Below, one piece after another: positions 1-11,873 of a stretch of 64,000 bases of DNA (its first letter is position 1; every line of letters begins with the position of its first letter). The stretch spans positions 5,538,024-5,602,023 of the forward strand of contig NC_063438.1 of NCBI RefSeq assembly GCF_020379485.1, written 5' to 3'. Both the position numbers and the translations under genes were made by a program. The notes beneath the pieces are model-generated. The model was not told the DNA's origin. It ran no database searches and saw nothing but the letters and a program-made list of their open reading frames with translations. The DNA is from Brassica napus. Lineage: Eukaryota; Streptophyta; Magnoliopsida; Brassicales; Brassicaceae.

Positions 1-336
1 CACGTGACAAGTTCCCACACGTGTCATAATCGCTTACGTCACGAAAGGTCTCTTTGCTCCCTTTTATTTTTCTCTGTTCCATTCACATGGCGTTAAAAAG
101 TGTAAAACACAGTATCTATTTAATTATTAACCACTGTTAAAAAGAAGAAAGCTTCTGTAACGTCTTTTTACTGTTACAGCCTTATTTTAACCTCCCTTCA
201 TAGCATAAATACACCTCACCAACTCTCTCGCCTCTCTCTAAACCCGAACACACTCCTACTTCCTTCCCTTGTCTCTCTCAACTTCTTTCTCAAACATAAA
301 CCTTGTTTCTTGATTTTCTTTCTTTCATTTCCATCG
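1..336 (+). promoter_or_regulatory. PINOID promoter and 5' leader
   Basis: Two G-box/ABRE cores (CACGTG at 1-6 and ACACGTGTC at 17-25) lie about 190 bp upstream of a TATA-like ATAAATA at 205-211. A pyrimidine-rich leader runs from about 225 to 336 up to the ATG. G-boxes bind bHLH (PIF) and bZIP factors in plants, so light or ABA input is possible; that is inference from motifs only. The window starts here, so more distal elements are not visible. Confidence 0.5.
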
Positions 337-1957
337 ATGTTACGAGAATCAGACGGTGAGATGAGCTTAGAGACCACAAACTCCCCTATTAGCAGCGGGA
401 CAGAGAGTTGCAGCAGTTTCAGCCGGTTATCTTTCGACACACCGCCGTCAACCACCGCGACTATCCCCGAGGAAGAAAGCTTCCTCTCCCTTAAACCGCA
501 CCGCTCCTCAGACTTCGCCTACGCAGAGATCCGCCGGCGGAGGAAACACGGCCTCACCTTCCGAGACTTTCGCCTCATGCGCCGCATAGGCGCCGGAGAC
601 ATTGGAACAGTGTACCTATGCCGTCTCGCCGGAGACGAAGAAGAGAGCCGGAGGTCGTATTTCGCGATGAAGGTCGTGGATAAAGAAGCTCTTGCGTTGA
701 AGAAGAAGATGCACAGAGCTGAGATGGAGAAGAAGATTCTAAAGATGCTCGACCATCCTTTTTTACCGACCCTTTACGCCGAGTTTGAAGCTTCGCATTT
801 CTCTTGCATCGTCATGGAGTATTGCTCCGGCGGAGACTTGCACTCGCTTCGTCATAGACAGCCCGACGGAAGATTCTCCCTTTCCTCCGCCAGGTAATAA
901 AAAAATTTCTTATTTATTTTATTTTAACGAATAAAAATTCGATTATTAAAAAGGAAATTATTAATGTCATACGAACTTGCATGCATTGACTCTGTACATC
1001 TTTTGGTATCTTCTCTTACAAAACCTGACCTGTTCTTGTCATGTCGGCTTTTTCAGTTCTTTGAATTGTTGAGAAGAGTCTTTATCAACCCATCACATTA
1101 ACATTAATTATTTTTATATTTGTTACTAGTATTAGTGAAAAATATTATTGTACATGTTAATAATTTATTTTGTTTTGAAATAATTTTGTAACAGATTTTA
1201 CGCGGCTGAAGTTCTAGTGGCGTTAGAATATCTACACATGTTGGGCATCATCTACAGAGATCTCAAGCCTGAAAATATCCTAGTTAGATCGGACGGTCAC
1301 ATCATGCTCTCGGACTTTGACCTCTCCCTATGCTCCGACTCAATCGCAGCCGTCGAATCCTCGTCCTCCTCGCCGGAGAATCAACCCCGCTCTTCCCCGC
1401 GTAGACTCACACGTCTAGCCAAGCTTTTCCACCGCGTCTTGCGGTCTAAAAAGGTTCAGACGCTAGAGCCGAACCGTCTCTTTGTTGCTGAACCGGTTAC
1501 CGCCCGGTCCGGTTCTTTCGTTGGTACGCATGAGTACGTTGCACCAGAAGTCGCTTCGGGTGGGTCCCATGGGAATGCCGTTGACTGGTGGGCCTTTGGA
1601 GTGTTTCTATACGAGATTATTTACGGTCGGACTCCGTTTGCCGCGCCGACTAATGACGTCATACTCCGTAACATCGTGAAAAGACAGTTGACTTTCCCGA
1701 CCGATACGCCGGCTACTATGTTAGAGCTTCATGCGAGGAGTTTGATCTCCGGGTTGCTCAACAAGGACCAGACCAAACGACTCGGGTCGCGGCGAGGCGC
1801 CGCGGAGGTTAAAGTGCATCCGTTTTTCAAAGGTCTAAACTTTGCGCTTATCCGTACGTTGACTCCGCCGGAGATTCCTTCCGACGTAAGGAGACCGAAG
1901 AAAGCGGTAACGTTTAGTGGTAGGAGTAATAAACCAGCGGCGTTCGATTTCTTTTGA
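337..1957 (+). CDS. PID: PINOID AGC-VIII protein kinase
   Basis: Two exons, 337-893 and 1195-1957, encode 439 aa. The N-terminus [20 protein letters not shown] and the C-terminus match Arabidopsis PINOID as I recall it (438 aa). Visible kinase landmarks are a glycine loop IGAGDIG (84-90), the ATP-binding lysine in AMKVVDKE (112), the catalytic loop YRDLKPEN (Asp207), DFD in place of DFG (225-227, diagnostic of plant AGC-VIII), a basic Arg/Lys-rich insertion before the activation segment, [10 protein letters not shown], and a C-terminal FDFF fitting the PDK1-binding FxxF motif. In Arabidopsis the kinase phosphorylates the hydrophilic loop of PIN auxin exporters at the plasma membrane and sets their polarity. 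An in-frame TTG at 310 can open the frame, but the ATG at 337 matches the family start. The single intron is 301 bp. No defects seen. Confidence 0.97.
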
Positions 1958-4900
1958 AGCGAACGGTAGTGATTAGCGCCACGTTCTGGTCGGTTCAAGT
2001 CGGTGACTGACTTGTGACGATAGATCTTTTAGCTGTACATATTCTCTTGAAGCTGTCCTTGATTTTTAAAAAATACTATTAGTTTTATCTGACTTTTTAT
2101 ATGATTATAATTAGATGACTCTCACGCGATTTGTACTATAAGCTTATAAATCTAAAACTAATCTTGTCATAATTATCAAATCTTCGGGAGTTGGAAACAT
2201 CTTAGTTGTGTGTTTAATTGTTATGGCATTATATAATTGGCCATTTAGTCAACATATCTTACGGGGATGATTAACTTCTTTACACCGCAATGTTTATCTC
2301 CGTAGCAAATAGTTAAAATGGTAATTACTTTATATTATACTCTCCACGCCTACTTTTTTTTGTAGCTCGAACGATATGAAAATAAAAACGAAGATTCCTC
2401 TTTTGACAATTGTTACACAATGAAGTCATGTTGCGCTTTGTTTAACCATAAGGGGTCTTTTGAATGTCAAAAAAGGAAGAAAAAACGTTATCCATAAGGG
2501 TAGGAATATGCTTTATGAGATCCGACCAGTTGCATGATCTCTTCTGTTTTTGATTCTCTCTGTCCATCTTTCAAACTAAGAGAACAATAAACTATTTGAA
2601 AGGTGAGTCGAATTGTTCTCTTGGTTTAAAGTATGAAAAACGGGATCTTTCTAGTAAGATTTCATTTTGTTCAATGATTTGATTACATACATTCACTTGA
2701 CCGCAGGTTTTATAGATTTTAAATGTTATCCGAATTATATTGAAAACTTGTAAAACGATAGTGCATATATAACCAAGTACGTGAATCATTCAGCTAAGAT
2801 TTGTGGGCATGTTTCAAGCATGTTCTCAACTGCATGTTCATCCATTGCATAATGTGGCAATCTAGAAAGTAGCAAAACCCTCTGGCATTTGGTTTGCGTA
2901 AAGAGGAATTGTCTGTAGACCTATATTCATTTGACTTAAGTGTGTGAAAACAATGCAAAACTAAAAGAAAACAGAGAGTTCAATAGATGTTTTTGTCTAT
3001 CATGTGAGTAACTAAACAATATAGGTACAGTACTTGCTATAGTTATGTATTCACCACGTCGAGAGTTAATGAAGTTAGTACAGTGTTCAACCAACCAACC
3101 AACATTGCTCGATTTATCTATCTCTCTTATTAAATGTATGTATATATGAATTATGTAAGTTTCTTATAACTCATAGTTTGCAATTCGGCGTAGTAATACT
3201 CTTTCTTAACAAACAATATGATTTTGATATTCTATGTTATACAATGAATAATATTTTAAAATTTTAATAAATTTATAATTATTTTATTTTAAAATTAATT
3301 ACAAAATGCATTGAGTTTATAAACAATAACTCAAAGACTATTAATTAAACATGTAACTATTAAAATCATAAATAATTTTTTTTAATTTGTGTAAAAACTG
3401 CCAAACTGATATTCTTAATGAAATTAGAGGTAAATTTTATTTTAGATATTGTATTGGTAATAATAAATGCAAACAAATAAGTTCGTAATTAAATATTCGG
3501 CACCAACTAAAATATCTTGGAGAGCTTGGTCTTTGAATACAATACCTGAATTTTACCATTACATAAAAACACTAGTAAAAGTACAAAAGGGATGGAAGAG
3601 CTTACTAGAACTGTAGAAGGCACTGAAAATAAATGGAATGATTATTTCATAATTATAAACAAGTTAATCACATCACCGTGGAAAGGGTGACCAATAATAA
3701 CTGTACTTAAAGGAGATATAAAAAGCTGAAATGTCAATGATTAGTCAATTCAATACAAATTGTTTTGGACAATGCATAGAAGTTTTGTCCCTCCTAAAAT
3801 GTGTAAACATGGACCACAAACAAGATTACCATCACGGTATGCTATTGTTAATTATAATTAAGTCTCGTCACAATAAGTAACATCGAGCTTAAAATAACTG
3901 ATGCGTTTTACTGTTCGCAGTTTGAAAAAAGAAAATATAAACAATAACTTAAAAGTCAAAGTCTTCTTATGGGGAGAGGTGTTTCTTTCGCTAAAGCCGA
4001 GGTATGTAACTTGTCATTATTCCATTCTCACTCGCCTACGTGGACCCAAGAAACTTCCCATGCACTTAATAACGGTACTGAATTATGCATATTCTTTCTT
4101 AATTGATAATTAAATCACTTTTCATATATTTATATATCTGCATAATTTTAAAGAGGTTTAAATACGCACAGTTTGGTAGTTGCATATGTAAATGTATAAT
4201 TTTCTGTTCATAAATGTAACAAATTATCACTTAAGAGGTTTATGAACTAAATTAAAGATAGTAAAGTTATAGGGAACGAGTACAAAGCTAAGTCCAGTTA
4301 CGAATCTAAATACATACGGAATTAATAACATCATCAAAACGTATGTTAATCTTGAAATGGAGTGATGATTTCCTAGAAAGCTGATGCAGATTACCTTATT
4401 TAAACTACTCACTGAATTTTGTTTCAAAAAACCTACTCACTGAATTTTCAATGTTTTATGTTTGAACTATTGGCACTTGTTTTATGTTTGAACTGCCTCT
4501 GGTCTTTGAACTTGAGAAGTGGAGATACACTATGATATTTCATCAACGACAAAAAAACAAAAATTCAATGTATTGCTTCAATATCGACGGTTTTTGGCAT
4601 AATAATTGATAACCTTTTTGAGAAAATAATAATTAATAACTAACTTGTATGTATATTGCTAGTCTCGTTACTGCACAGATACAATGGAACACATTAGGTG
4701 ATTGGAAATTTAGTTGTACAATCGGACTAATGCTTGCAAACAAAAAAAGGTTTGGTTGCACAAAAAAACAAAAAAAAGGTTTGTGGCCATGAGATAGAAA
4801 ATAATTGATTATAGAATAGTTGTAATTAATAATTGAGATCACATAGAATAACACGATTTGTTAGAAATTATATACAAAAGAAAGAAGAGAAGTGTGACAA

Positions 4901-5807
4901 CACATGGGATGTGCCCAACAGCACAAGAGACAGCTTCAACAGTCTGATTTATGCCAATGTCCCGCTCTTGTCCACTCTCTGCCCCACCACTTTCATTAGT
5001 AATATTACTATATAGTTAGTGTTTAATTTAATAACAATGCAATAACATGGTACAATGAATAAACAAAGTGAAATATTCGTAGAAACTAATAAAATAACAG
5101 TAGCTCATGTTTATACACATGTTTTACTGAATAAGGGCGCAAATGTTAGCAGAATACATATGGTAATGGTACATCTCTCTTTCAAAGAAGGAAAAGAATC
5201 TTAACTACTGAAATGCGTTTAATTCTTTGTGCGCGTGCATGCATATCAGTTAAATGCTTTTGATACGTCCACATCTGCTCTATACTCATCGAGGTATTCA
5301 TTCTCTTCGCAGTTATACAATATACACAAACACATGTAACACACACTCACGTTACACATCTATACATATAGTCCATTTGTTTAGCAAAAGAAGACTAGGC
5401 GCCTCGTGGCGTTGAAAAAACGTAGCCACTTGTGAGATTCTGTGCCGATTACTTGCGGAATGAACTATGTCGCAGAAAAGATTGACGAAGTTTTCAATTA
5501 GCCACTCATTTATTAACGGTCACAAAAGCATCAAACATACAGTTTTTTAGTGCTTTGAGCGAGCAACTTCTCTGTTAAATTTTCTAAAATAAATACTAAA
5601 TTAAACTCGAGAAATGTATTACTACTAGCTTAAATATCAATATTATTGTATTTGTGTATAAATATTTAACTACTCTTACGGTTTCTAGAGTTTTATATTT
5701 TGTTTCCTCCCCGTGGGACAGGCAATAAACTTACGTGTGTATTTCGCGTCTCCAGCTTAGCATAAGGCTATATGCAAGCATACTAGGTTTTAATATATTG
5801 TAGAATA
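1958..5807. other. Gene-free intergenic stretch
   Basis: About 3.85 kb of AT-rich DNA downstream of PINOID. Open frames here are under 75 codons with no recognisable motif. I see no RNA gene and no clear element ends before 5808. Confidence 0.6.
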
Positions 5808-6111
5808 CTCTTTCCATTTTTTTTTCTCCAAAATGTATAATGTTTTAAAGAATTGTGAGTTTAAAATGTAATACTTTCTCTGTTAATGTTTTAGAGAGTT
5901 TTTGATCTTTCAAAATAGATAATGTTTTGATATTTTTATATTAATCTTAGTTTTATTGAAAACTGTGTGACCAATGATGTTTTATACTTATTTTTCAGTA
6001 TTAACTGAATTAATTTTAGTTTGTATTTTTAATGTCACTTTTTAGGAAAGATTGTATACCTTAATTCTTGTGAATACACCCAAAATATCAAGTATTTTGA
6101 AACAAAGAAAG
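5808..6111. mobile_element. Stowaway-like MITE (degenerate)
   Basis: A ~304-bp AT-rich segment starts CTCTTTCCATTTT and ends in TTTGAAACAAAGAAAG. The ends are imperfect inverted copies resembling the CTCCCTCCGTTTC terminus of plant Tc1/mariner MITEs. TA lies on each side (5806-5807 and 6112-6113), the expected target duplication. There is no coding capacity. The termini are degenerate, so this call is moderate. Confidence 0.5.
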
Positions 6112-7001
6112 TATAATTTAATATTTATTTTAGAAATTCTCTAGAATATTCTTTTTTAATTTATTTTCACAAAAAAACTTTCAATGAAAAAAATGACGAA
6201 AATAAGCTTATTAAAAGGTAAAAATATATTTTTACCCTATGGTTAACTAATATAGACTTAGGATTTTAAAGTTAATGGATAGGGTTTTAGGAATATGTTT
6301 TCAAACTTTAAAAAAAAAATATATTAAAAAATTTTAAATAAAAAAGAGCTATTTTAGTTATTTTCTTTTTTTGAGTGATATTTTTGTAACAAAACTTAAA
6401 AAAAAACTATTTGAAAGAATTGTCATATTTATTTTATATTTTAATATATATATTTATGTTAATTGCTTTTATATTTTAAACATAGGTGTCTCGTTGCACG
6501 AATAGTTTTTAAACGTGATGATAGGCCCGTTCGGGCCACCGAAACTTGTGCCTAGTCAGACCTTTGTGGTCATAGTCTTACGTGGTCTACCTCTGCAACA
6601 ATTCAGAAGCAAAAGCAAAAATTATTTTTCTTATATATATGATCTACAGATAATAAATAATTATCGTCGTTTTGCGAGTTTGAAACAATTAAAATTAAGA
6701 ACTATTATAATGTATATTTAGGTTAGAATAGGCCTGTGATAGATACCGTAATGTCAATGATGTGTCTGGTCAGAGTCATTTAATATTGGTACTGACCACA
6801 TTGGTACATTAGCCTATTGCCACTCACATTTGTTCCAAAATCCAAATCCAAATCCAAATCCAAATCTTTATGTTCAACCATAGCACAATAATTTGATTAT
6901 GTTCGTACTAACATTTCTTTACAGTGGTTGATTAATTGTAGCGGAACCCACACAATATTTTGACTGTTTTCTTTTACTGGTCCATTGTAGAGCCCATTCT
7001 A
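6112..7001. other. AT-rich spacer with short hexamer repeat
   Basis: No gene is recognised. A short tandem run of a CCAAAT hexamer (about five copies) lies at 6838-6866. The segment ends at the A that precedes the Helitron start. Confidence 0.5.
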
Positions 7002-7826
7002 TCTATCTTATTAAAACTCAAGTACAAAATGAGATTGTTTGGCAATATGAATAGTAGTTAAAAAATAGTAATGTTTGGAAACATGGATAGTAGTAAGTTA
7101 GAAAAAAAATAATGGGCTTATGCTACTAAAAAAATTAAAAGTCCATTACATTATATTAAAAAGTAATGGGGTGTATATATATATATATATATTTAAATCA
7201 AAATAATAATTTAAAATTAATTTATATCAAAAATTCATTCAAAAATTTATATATATATATATATTCAAATTTTGATTTTTACTAACATATTTTCCAATAA
7301 CTATTATAAAAATGTTTTCAATATATATAATAAAAATACAATACAAAGCCCAATTTCAAACACCAACTTAAATTATGGTTTTATATTTCACATTAAATTT
7401 TAAAATATAATATATCTATCTTATTAAAATTCAAGTACAAAATGAGATTGTTTAGCAATATGGATAGTAGTTAAAAAAATAATACTGTTTGAAACATGAA
7501 TAGTAGTAAGTTACAAAAAAAATAAAGGGCTTATGCTACTAGAAAAATTGAAAGTCCATTATATTATATTAAAAAGTATTGGATCTATGTTGATATATAT
7601 ATTCAAATTAAAATAATAATTTAAAATTGATTTATATCAAAAATTCATTCAAAAATATACATATATTCAAAATTTGATTTTTACTAACATATTTTCCAGT
7701 AACTATTATAAAAATATTTTCAATATATATAATAAAAATACAATACAAAACCCAATTTCAAACACCAACTTAAATTATGGTTTTTATATTTCACATTAAA
7801 TTTTAAAATATAATATATGTGATTAT
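7002..7826 (+). repeat. Tandem Helitron heads
   Basis: Copy 1 (7002-7414) and copy 2 (7415-~7826) are near-identical direct repeats of the Helitron 5' end, differing by scattered substitutions and small indels. The junction falls exactly before a TC dinucleotide and after an A, as in a normal Helitron insertion. Confidence 0.85.
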
Positions 7827-8470
7827 TTATATGATTGTACATATAAAATATTATTAGTTATAAGAAAACTTATTTGATGGTACATATAAAATACGATTAA
7901 TTATATGATAACACATATTTTGTAACCTATGATAACACATATATGGATATATATATAATAGTGATTATGGGTGGGCGTTCGGGTTCGTTTTCGGGTCTTT
8001 TTGGAATTTCGTGTTCAGTTCAGATCTTTGAGGATTTGGTTCTGATTTGGATAACCAATTTAAATAGGTTTGGTTTAAATATTTGGATAGAGAATTAATA
8101 ATTATTTAAGTATTTTTAGAGTTTTGAGTATTTTTAACTATTTAAGATATTTACGTTTAATTATTTGTATATATTTTCAAGCATTTATGCGAACATAAAA
8201 GTGTCATATATATTCTGGATGTTTTTATATATATTAAAAATAATTCAGTTCAGATCGGATTAGGTTTCAATTCTTCAAATACCAAAATTTTGAATAATTC
8301 AGATATTTAATCAATTCTGGTTCGGATTTAGTACTACTTATTTAGGTTGGGATCGGTTCGATTCTTCGAATTCGAGTTTTTTGCCCAACTCTAAATAGTG
8401 ACATAAAAAACAAATAGCATCATATTTTTTTTAAAAATACACCCGCACGGACGTGCGGGTCAAAATCTAG
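7002..8470 (+). mobile_element. Non-autonomous Helitron with duplicated head
   Basis: The 5' end is TCTATCTTATTAAAA directly after an A (7001). The 3' end has a GC hairpin (CCCGCAC/GTGCGGG, 8442-8459) a few bases before the CTAG terminus (8467-8470), followed by T. That gives TC...CTAG inserted between A and T with no target duplication, the Helitron signature. There is no RepHel coding sequence. The first ~410 bp is present twice in tandem, starting at 7002 and again at 7415. A TTCGG-rich segment at 7969-8395 (GGGTGGGC...GCCCAACTC) may be a captured or nested element. Confidence 0.85.
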
Positions 8471-9305
8471 TTCTTACATTATGAGGAAAGACAAAACTAC
8501 ATATATTCAAAAGTCAAAACTAACATTTGTCTGCATACAAAAATCCATAATTATTTTTTACATTTATATGTTTAAATCATGGTTTCGGTTTTAGATTTTT
8601 TGGTAAAAGTAAAATGTAAAAATGATCAAATTATCTTCTAATAAGGAAATCTAAATAATGCGAAGTAATATTAAATTTCAATACGAAGTTTTTGTATTTT
8701 GCAAAATAGTGTATTCTGAATGATTAATTAATATATATAATCAACTCTTTAAAAGTCATCTTCTGTATGTTCTTGTGAGTGAGTGTTAACACAATCAAGA
8801 AGATTCCTAGACTGAATAATCCCAAACAGGCTTTAAGCTCCCAATCTCGTGAGGTCCATTACAAATGGGCCTTAGTTAGGCAAGTAAAGCCCATCCATCT
8901 CCTCTTCACTAATCCAGATTCTTACACACGCAGGAGATAAATGGATAAACCCAAAAACTGAAAAATCTCCAGAAAACAAAAACCCCTTCAAAATCAACCT
9001 CAAGAAGATGAGCTGAGAGAGCTCGATTCTTCTTCTTCTTCCAGATAATTGAAAAACCCTTCATACAGTTTCTCTCGGTAAAGCAAAAAGGTTCGTCCTT
9101 TTCTTCTCATTCCTCTCAAAATTCGAGTTTAAAGCGTTGTAGAAATGCTTAAAGATCGGATTTTTATCGTTGGGTTTAGGCTTTTCTCATCTGGGTTTAT
9201 AGTTCTTGTAGTTCATATTGATTCTGAGCATAATTGAATCCAATGATGTGTGAATTTTTTTTTTATTATGTAAAATTACACAGTGAAGGAAGAGTAGAGA
9301 GTGTA
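8471..9305. other. Spacer and 5' leader of HMR
   Basis: AT-rich to about 8900, then more balanced sequence with an AGA/TCT-rich region typical of a transcribed leader. A GTAAAG at about 9078 and a CACAG at about 9281 could bound a 5' UTR intron; this is a guess from consensus only. Confidence 0.35.
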
Positions 9306-11466
9306 ATGGCGTCAATATCAACCACCTCCTGGCTCTATCGAGATAAAGTATACACAGAGAGTAGAAAGCTCGGTACTTGTATACTACAGGTTAGTTCTTA
9401 CACATTCTAGCTGTTTCAAGATGTCAAGTTGGTTACAAAGTTGTTTAATACATGTAGAGGCAGGTTAAATGCGGATTTCCAATAAAGAAATTACATGCTG
9501 GGATTACTTCTAAGGATGTGTTACTGCGACATTGTGTGAAATGCAAGAAGGAGGATGAGAATGATGCAAGTGAAGGGTCTTCTAAAAAGGATGGGCAAGG
9601 ATATGAGTATGTCTCTGTTGAGAGGGCACCTTACCACAGTTACATGGATTCAACTTCTGGTAAAATGGAGCCAGCTTCCGGGGCACGTGCCAGCATTCCA
9701 GGCGAGGACTATTGGCCTGAAGGGACTTCGAGCCAGGTTAGAGCTGCTAGAGCTCCTCAGCCAGCTGGCGAGTCTTCGAGCTTCCCTTCGTATGGGAAGA
9801 ATCCTGGGAGTAGGAGAAAGAAGAACAGGAAAGCTGTTGAGGGGAATGTGAGCGTTGAAACGTATGATGAAGTGTCTGACTCTGAGGATAGCTCTGAGGA
9901 AGAGGAGAGTGATTTGTCAAACGGGTTTGTTGTGTATGACAATGAGGTTGAAGAGGAAGAGAGTGGTTTTGAGTTGGACAAGAAGCTTGGACGGCCACAT
10001 CCGTTTATTGATCCAACTAAGAAGAAACAGATTGAGACGACGCTCACTAGCGATGAGAGTTGGTGGAACTGGAGGAAGCCTGAGAAAGAACAGTGGTCAA
10101 GGTGGCAAAGAAGACGTCCTGATGTCGAAACGGTGAGCTCATTATTACAGTGATTTCGAGTTTTAAGTCCCTAATGTTTTGATCCATTGTGGTGTTGTGG
10201 TGTTTGCAGGTTTTTCTCAAGGCGATGGCGGAGACAGGACAAGTGAAGCTCTACGGGAAAGAACCAACACTCACTGAAACTTCTCTTTACAGAGCGAGAA
10301 GGCATCTTTTCAAGGAGGAGAGGCTGCAAGCTGAGCGAGAGAGGCTAGCGAAAGAAGGTCCAATGGCGTTTTATTCCGAATGGGTGAAAGCGTGGAAGAG
10401 AGACACGTCGAGAGAAGCTGTGCAGAAGCATTTTGAAGAGACGGGGGAAGATGAAAACACGCAGCTGATTGAGATGTTCTCTCATCAGACGGATAGAGAG
10501 TACAGGATAATGATGGGGACTGATATTAGGATCAAGAGAGATCCTTTGGCTATGCGGATGAAAGAGGATCAGATTAAGCAAAGTATGACACTTTCAACGG
10601 TTAAACTAACTCTTCCATGATGATATTAAGATTATTAACTTTGTTGGTTTGTTTGAAGTATGGGGTGGGGATCCGGTTTACCCGACGATAAACTACATTC
10701 AAGCTCCAGATGCGGTTATGGATTTCAGGGGACCTGATTTTCATGAGCCAACACCAAACATGCTCTCTCATCTGAAGGAGGTTGGCCTGCTTTGCTAAAA
10801 CTAACTTGATTGTTGTTTTGTCTTTGGTCTTATTGTTTTTTGTTGTTTTGATTTGGATCAGAATGGCAAAGTCATCTCGAGAGAGATGCATGAAACACTA
10901 CTGGCGAAAGAGAAAACCGAGCAGATCGAGGTAAAATGACAAATCTTTTCATTCTTGTTGACACAACTCTCACTGAGAGGTTTGTTTGTTTGTTTGATAA
11001 ATTGTTATGAGTGAATGCAGGTGCCTGACATTGATGATGCAATGGCCCAAGCTGTTGATATTGGTGAAAACGATGTGAGTATCGTACTCGGCGAGTACAT
11101 CGACATTCTCTTGTTCTTGTTTGTTGATGTTAGCATGCTCTGAGACATCTCTGAACCTTTTATGACACAGGATGAAGAAGAGGATGCAGAAGAAGCAGAA
11201 AAAGACGAGAAAGTTGCAAGGAACTGGAGTGTATTGAAGAGTACCCCTGAACTTCGCAACTCCAAAGTAAAAAGACACATTCACACGCTTTTGCCGTCTA
11301 TATGTATATAAATCTATAAATGTGTGTATTAATGTTATGTGTTTGGTTTGTGAAAACACAGCCTAAACCGAAGAAGGAAGGTCGGATGTCTGTAGACGAG
11401 GCCGTGGATGATTCTGAGAACTTAACCGATTTTCTCATGGACTTTGATGAGGAGACTGATCCTTAA
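9306..11466 (+). CDS. HMR: HEMERA / PTAC12 (PAP5)
   Basis: Eight exons (9306-9389, 9458-10132, 10210-10582, 10659-10780, 10862-10930, 11021-11074, 11171-11266, 11362-11466) join in phase to encode 525 aa; the Arabidopsis protein is about 527 aa. Recognisable blocks include PYHSYMDSTSGK, an acidic Ser/Glu-rich stretch, DESWWNWRKPEKEQWSRWQ, EERLQAERERLAKEGPMAFY and an acidic C-terminus ending FLMDFDEETDP. In Arabidopsis HMR is a subunit associated with the plastid-encoded RNA polymerase. It also acts in the nucleus, where it binds phytochrome, promotes PIF1/PIF3 turnover and activates transcription through its acidic tail. The N-terminus is compatible with a plastid transit peptide. All splice sites are GT-AG. 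No defects seen. Confidence 0.96.
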
Positions 11467-11873
11467 CTGGTTTTTGTGTTTCTTTTACGGTTAAGACCTC
11501 AGTGTAATCACCTATATTTGTAAACTTAGAAGTTTTTTTTGATGGAAGCACTCACTGTTTCCAAAATTTCATGGATGAGAATCACTGTATTGAGTTACTG
11601 TTTAGTAGTGCAGACGGTTTGTTTCAGCTTTAGAAGATAGTTTAAAACGGTCAAGTCACAAAACCCAGACCTAAACAACATTCACAAGAGATGGAGAATG
11701 ATTTAACAAGTAGTGTCACTGTCTCTTCTTTTCTTCTGTGTTTTGTTTAAAATGAAAACCACTTCTTGTCCAACAAATCATTTCGTGAAAAGAGTTGGAC
11801 AAAAAACAAAATCCTACCAATGGAATGGAATGAAATTGAAATTATGACGATGTTTGGTGTGTATTTTGTATCC

